A stretch of 64,000 bases of DNA from Aphrocallistes beatrix. Taxonomy: Eukaryota; Porifera; Hexactinellida; Sceptrulophora; Aphrocallistidae. This document shows, in pieces, positions 62,397 through 64,000 of the stretch (position 1 is the stretch's first letter; the number at the start of each line of letters is the position of its first letter). A program made the translations under genes and the position numbers. The notes beneath the pieces were generated by a model. The model had not been told where the DNA came from. It saw only the letters and a list, made by a program, of their open reading frames with translations, and made no database searches. The stretch spans positions 310,001 to 374,000 of the forward strand of contig OY725498.1 in NCBI GenBank assembly GCA_963281255.1. The letters are read 5' to 3'.

Positions 62397-63929
62397 ATGG
62401 AAAGAAAAGCATTCCAATACATTTTGTATTCAATCGTGATTGTTCTATTTTTAGAGTATTCAGAATGTTGTTACAATGATAGCCATGTGTCTTGTTCGCC
62501 ACTAACAATTCCAGTTTCCCTGACATGTTATATTTCCGAATATAACTCAACTAAAATTAGTAGCGCACTCAAAATATGCACTTTTGGAAAAGGTTATCAT
62601 GAAGTAACTGTGGATTTAAATCTATCTGAAGGTTCAATTGAATTGCCCTTGGACATAAGTGATAATGTTAATTTCATTACCATTCGCAATGTTGGAAGCT
62701 CTCCATTATATATATCGATTCTTCCTGTGAAAAAACATTCCAATCTAACCACTCTATCCCTATACAAGACTAACTTGAACATCAGTTCTAATTTCCTGAC
62801 CAATTATTTTCCAAACTTGGAAGATATTTATTTCGATCAAATTTATTCCGTTGAGATGCTGGATAACTTTCTGACTGGACTTAAATCGCTGTCTCGTATA
62901 AAATGGTCTAGTGGTTCACTTGTGAACATTTCTGAGAATGCATTTGAGGGTCTCACTTCTCTCTCTCACATCGACTTATCATATAATTCCATTTCTTATT
63001 TACCCAGCATTGCATTCCAAAACCTTCCTTCTCTGAGAACTCTTGATGCTCAAGGAAATCCATTGAATTGTAGTACATGTGGTTTACAGTGGATGTCCAT
63101 GGTAGATTCTAAATTCAATATCAGTATTGATGGCTACTGTACTGATAGTAATACTCGAGTTGATTCTGTTTTCAGTCATTCCCATTGTCACAGTACTGAG
63201 TCGTATCAGTGCTTCAATAAGTCCATTGAGTGTGAGAATACGTGTATCAACACACCACTGAGTTACATCTGTACGTGTGATGAAGGATATGGATTGTCAC
63301 TGAAAGAGACGGGACAAGCATGTTATGACATAGATGAGTGTCTCCATGACGTAACTCTGTGTCAGGGAATGAAGTGTAACAATACTCTAGGCTCTTACGA
63401 GTGCTACTGTGAAGAGGGATTCCATGTTGAAGAAGGTTCCTGTTTGGATGTTGATGAGTGTTCTTCCAATCCTTGCGAGTATGCATGCAACAACACAGTT
63501 GGGTCATATGAATGTGTACCCAATAGATTCACTATCTTCACAATAGCAATTATTTCTGCTTTTAGTTTCGTAACCATTTTGTTGATTTTGAGTTCCATTT
63601 GTTTACTTATCACATGTTGTTGCTACTTCAAGAAACAGAAACAAACAACTGCAGAAGCAGGATTGAGCTCCACACCAGATGATGAACTATACTTTGATGG
63701 TAGCACTATGGAGCAAATAACACCCAAGAAAAAAGGTAAACAAAAACAGCACACGAATTCTGGTGATGAGCTCCATAATGGCACTAAACAGCCGGTTAGC
63801 AACCTAGCAACGAATGAGGAGCATTGTTATGTGAATACTGCTTGCAGTCCAGGACTTGAGTCAGTTGATTCCAAAGAATTGCAGCGAAAAGAATACGCGC
63901 ATTATGAGAACCTTGAGAACCTTGATTGA
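62397..63929 (+). CDS. receptor D: intact LRR-EGF single-pass receptor
   Basis: 510 residues from the ATG at 62397 (MERKAFQYILYSIVIVLFLE). Same plan as receptor C but with three EGF-like repeats instead of five (ending DVDECSSNPCEYACNNTVGS). The LRR region has AFEGLTSLSHIDLSYNSISY and SLRTLDAQGNPLN, and the C-cap is CSTCGLQW. TM about 390-415 (FVTILLILSSICLLITCCC). The tail is more diverged: DDELYFDGST, a lysine-rich KKKGKQKQH, EEHCYVNTAC and EYAHYENLENLD. Two YxN motifs (YVNT, YENL) occur. The EGF and LRR C-cap DNA is nearly identical to receptors B and C, while the outer LRR part follows B. Intronless. Confidence 0.9.
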   Translation: MERKAFQYILYSIVIVLFLEYSECCYNDSHVSCSPLTIPVSLTCYISEYNSTKISSALKICTFGKGYHEVTVDLNLSEGSIELPLDISDNVNFITIRNVGSSPLYISILPVKKHSNLTTLSLYKTNLNISSNFLTNYFPNLEDIYFDQIYSVEMLDNFLTGLKSLSRIKWSSGSLVNISENAFEGLTSLSHIDLSYNSISYLPSIAFQNLPSLRTLDAQGNPLNCSTCGLQWMSMVDSKFNISIDGYCTDSNTRVDSVFSHSHCHSTESYQCFNKSIECENTCINTPLSYICTCDEGYGLSLKETGQACYDIDECLHDVTLCQGMKCNNTLGSYECYCEEGFHVEEGSCLDVDECSSNPCEYACNNTVGSYECVPNRFTIFTIAIISAFSFVTILLILSSICLLITCCCYFKKQKQTTAEAGLSSTPDDELYFDGSTMEQITPKKKGKQKQHTNSGDELHNGTKQPVSNLATNEEHCYVNTACSPGLESVDSKELQRKEYAHYENLENLD

Positions 63930-63949
63930 TTGGTGAAGCGTGTTTGTGT

Positions 63950-64000
63950 GTTTGTTTATTTGTTTATTTGTTTATTTGTTTATTTGTTTATTTGTTTATT
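63950..64000. repeat. (TTTGTTTA)n microsatellite at the window end
   Basis: TTTATTTG units run to the last base, just after the stop of receptor D. Confidence 0.9.

Noticed and set aside
1-64000. tRNA, rRNA or other structured RNA genes
   Set aside because: None could be recognised by eye; a covariance-model scan would be needed to exclude them.

Overview
The window is eukaryotic nuclear DNA, most likely from an early-branching marine animal; a sponge fits best, but the phylum is not proven. It is AT-rich and has spliceosomal introns, often ending in TATTTTTAG or TTTATAG, with GTGAG/GTAAG donors. It also has TATA-box promoters, a metazoan gene set (MED17, TBC1D20, DNAJA, SEC14-like, mucin-4-like, calmodulin-like, LRR/EGF receptors) and very many short inverted-repeat transposons. 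There is no bacterial, organellar or viral gene content.

Layout. 0-12.5 kb: three plus-strand EF-hand genes (one cut by the window edge), two of them with a TATA box and a 5'UTR intron, set in a long MITE-rich desert. 13-22.6 kb, minus strand: a two-exon 5' fragment of MED17, a four-exon DNAJA-type co-chaperone for which no J-domain exon is found although a heat-shock-type promoter lies just upstream, and an intronless TBC1D20. 23-24.7 kb, plus strand: a two-exon small membrane protein and an intronless seven-helix membrane protein. 24.9-45.7 kb, minus strand: at least 14 exons of a mucin-4-like protein (FN3-like repeats, NIDO, AMOP, VWD, EGF, TM). All 14 exons join in one frame to about 1563 codons. 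One ~9.25 kb intron of this gene holds four plus-strand SEC14-like (CRAL-TRIO/GOLD) genes.

46-64 kb: a clustered, partly decayed family. Two inverted death-fold (DED-like) genes come first, followed by four LRR-EGF-TM receptor genes (A-D) and several fragments. A and B are broken by frameshifts; C and D are intact. A+B and C+D look like two copies of one duplicated block. The receptor cytoplasmic tail is also found fused to the C-terminus of one death-fold protein, and the tails carry tyrosine motifs, several of the YxN type. A nearly intact mariner sits between the TATA box and the start codon of receptor B. This receptor/death-fold cluster is the best candidate in the window for an undescribed signalling (possibly innate-immune) system; that role is inference.

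The rest is largely transposon-derived: TA-flanked pogo/Tc1-like MITEs, elements with 7-9 bp target duplications, foldbacks, minisatellites and microsatellites. Coordinates of multi-exon genes come from splice-site reading and frame continuity, not from transcripts.
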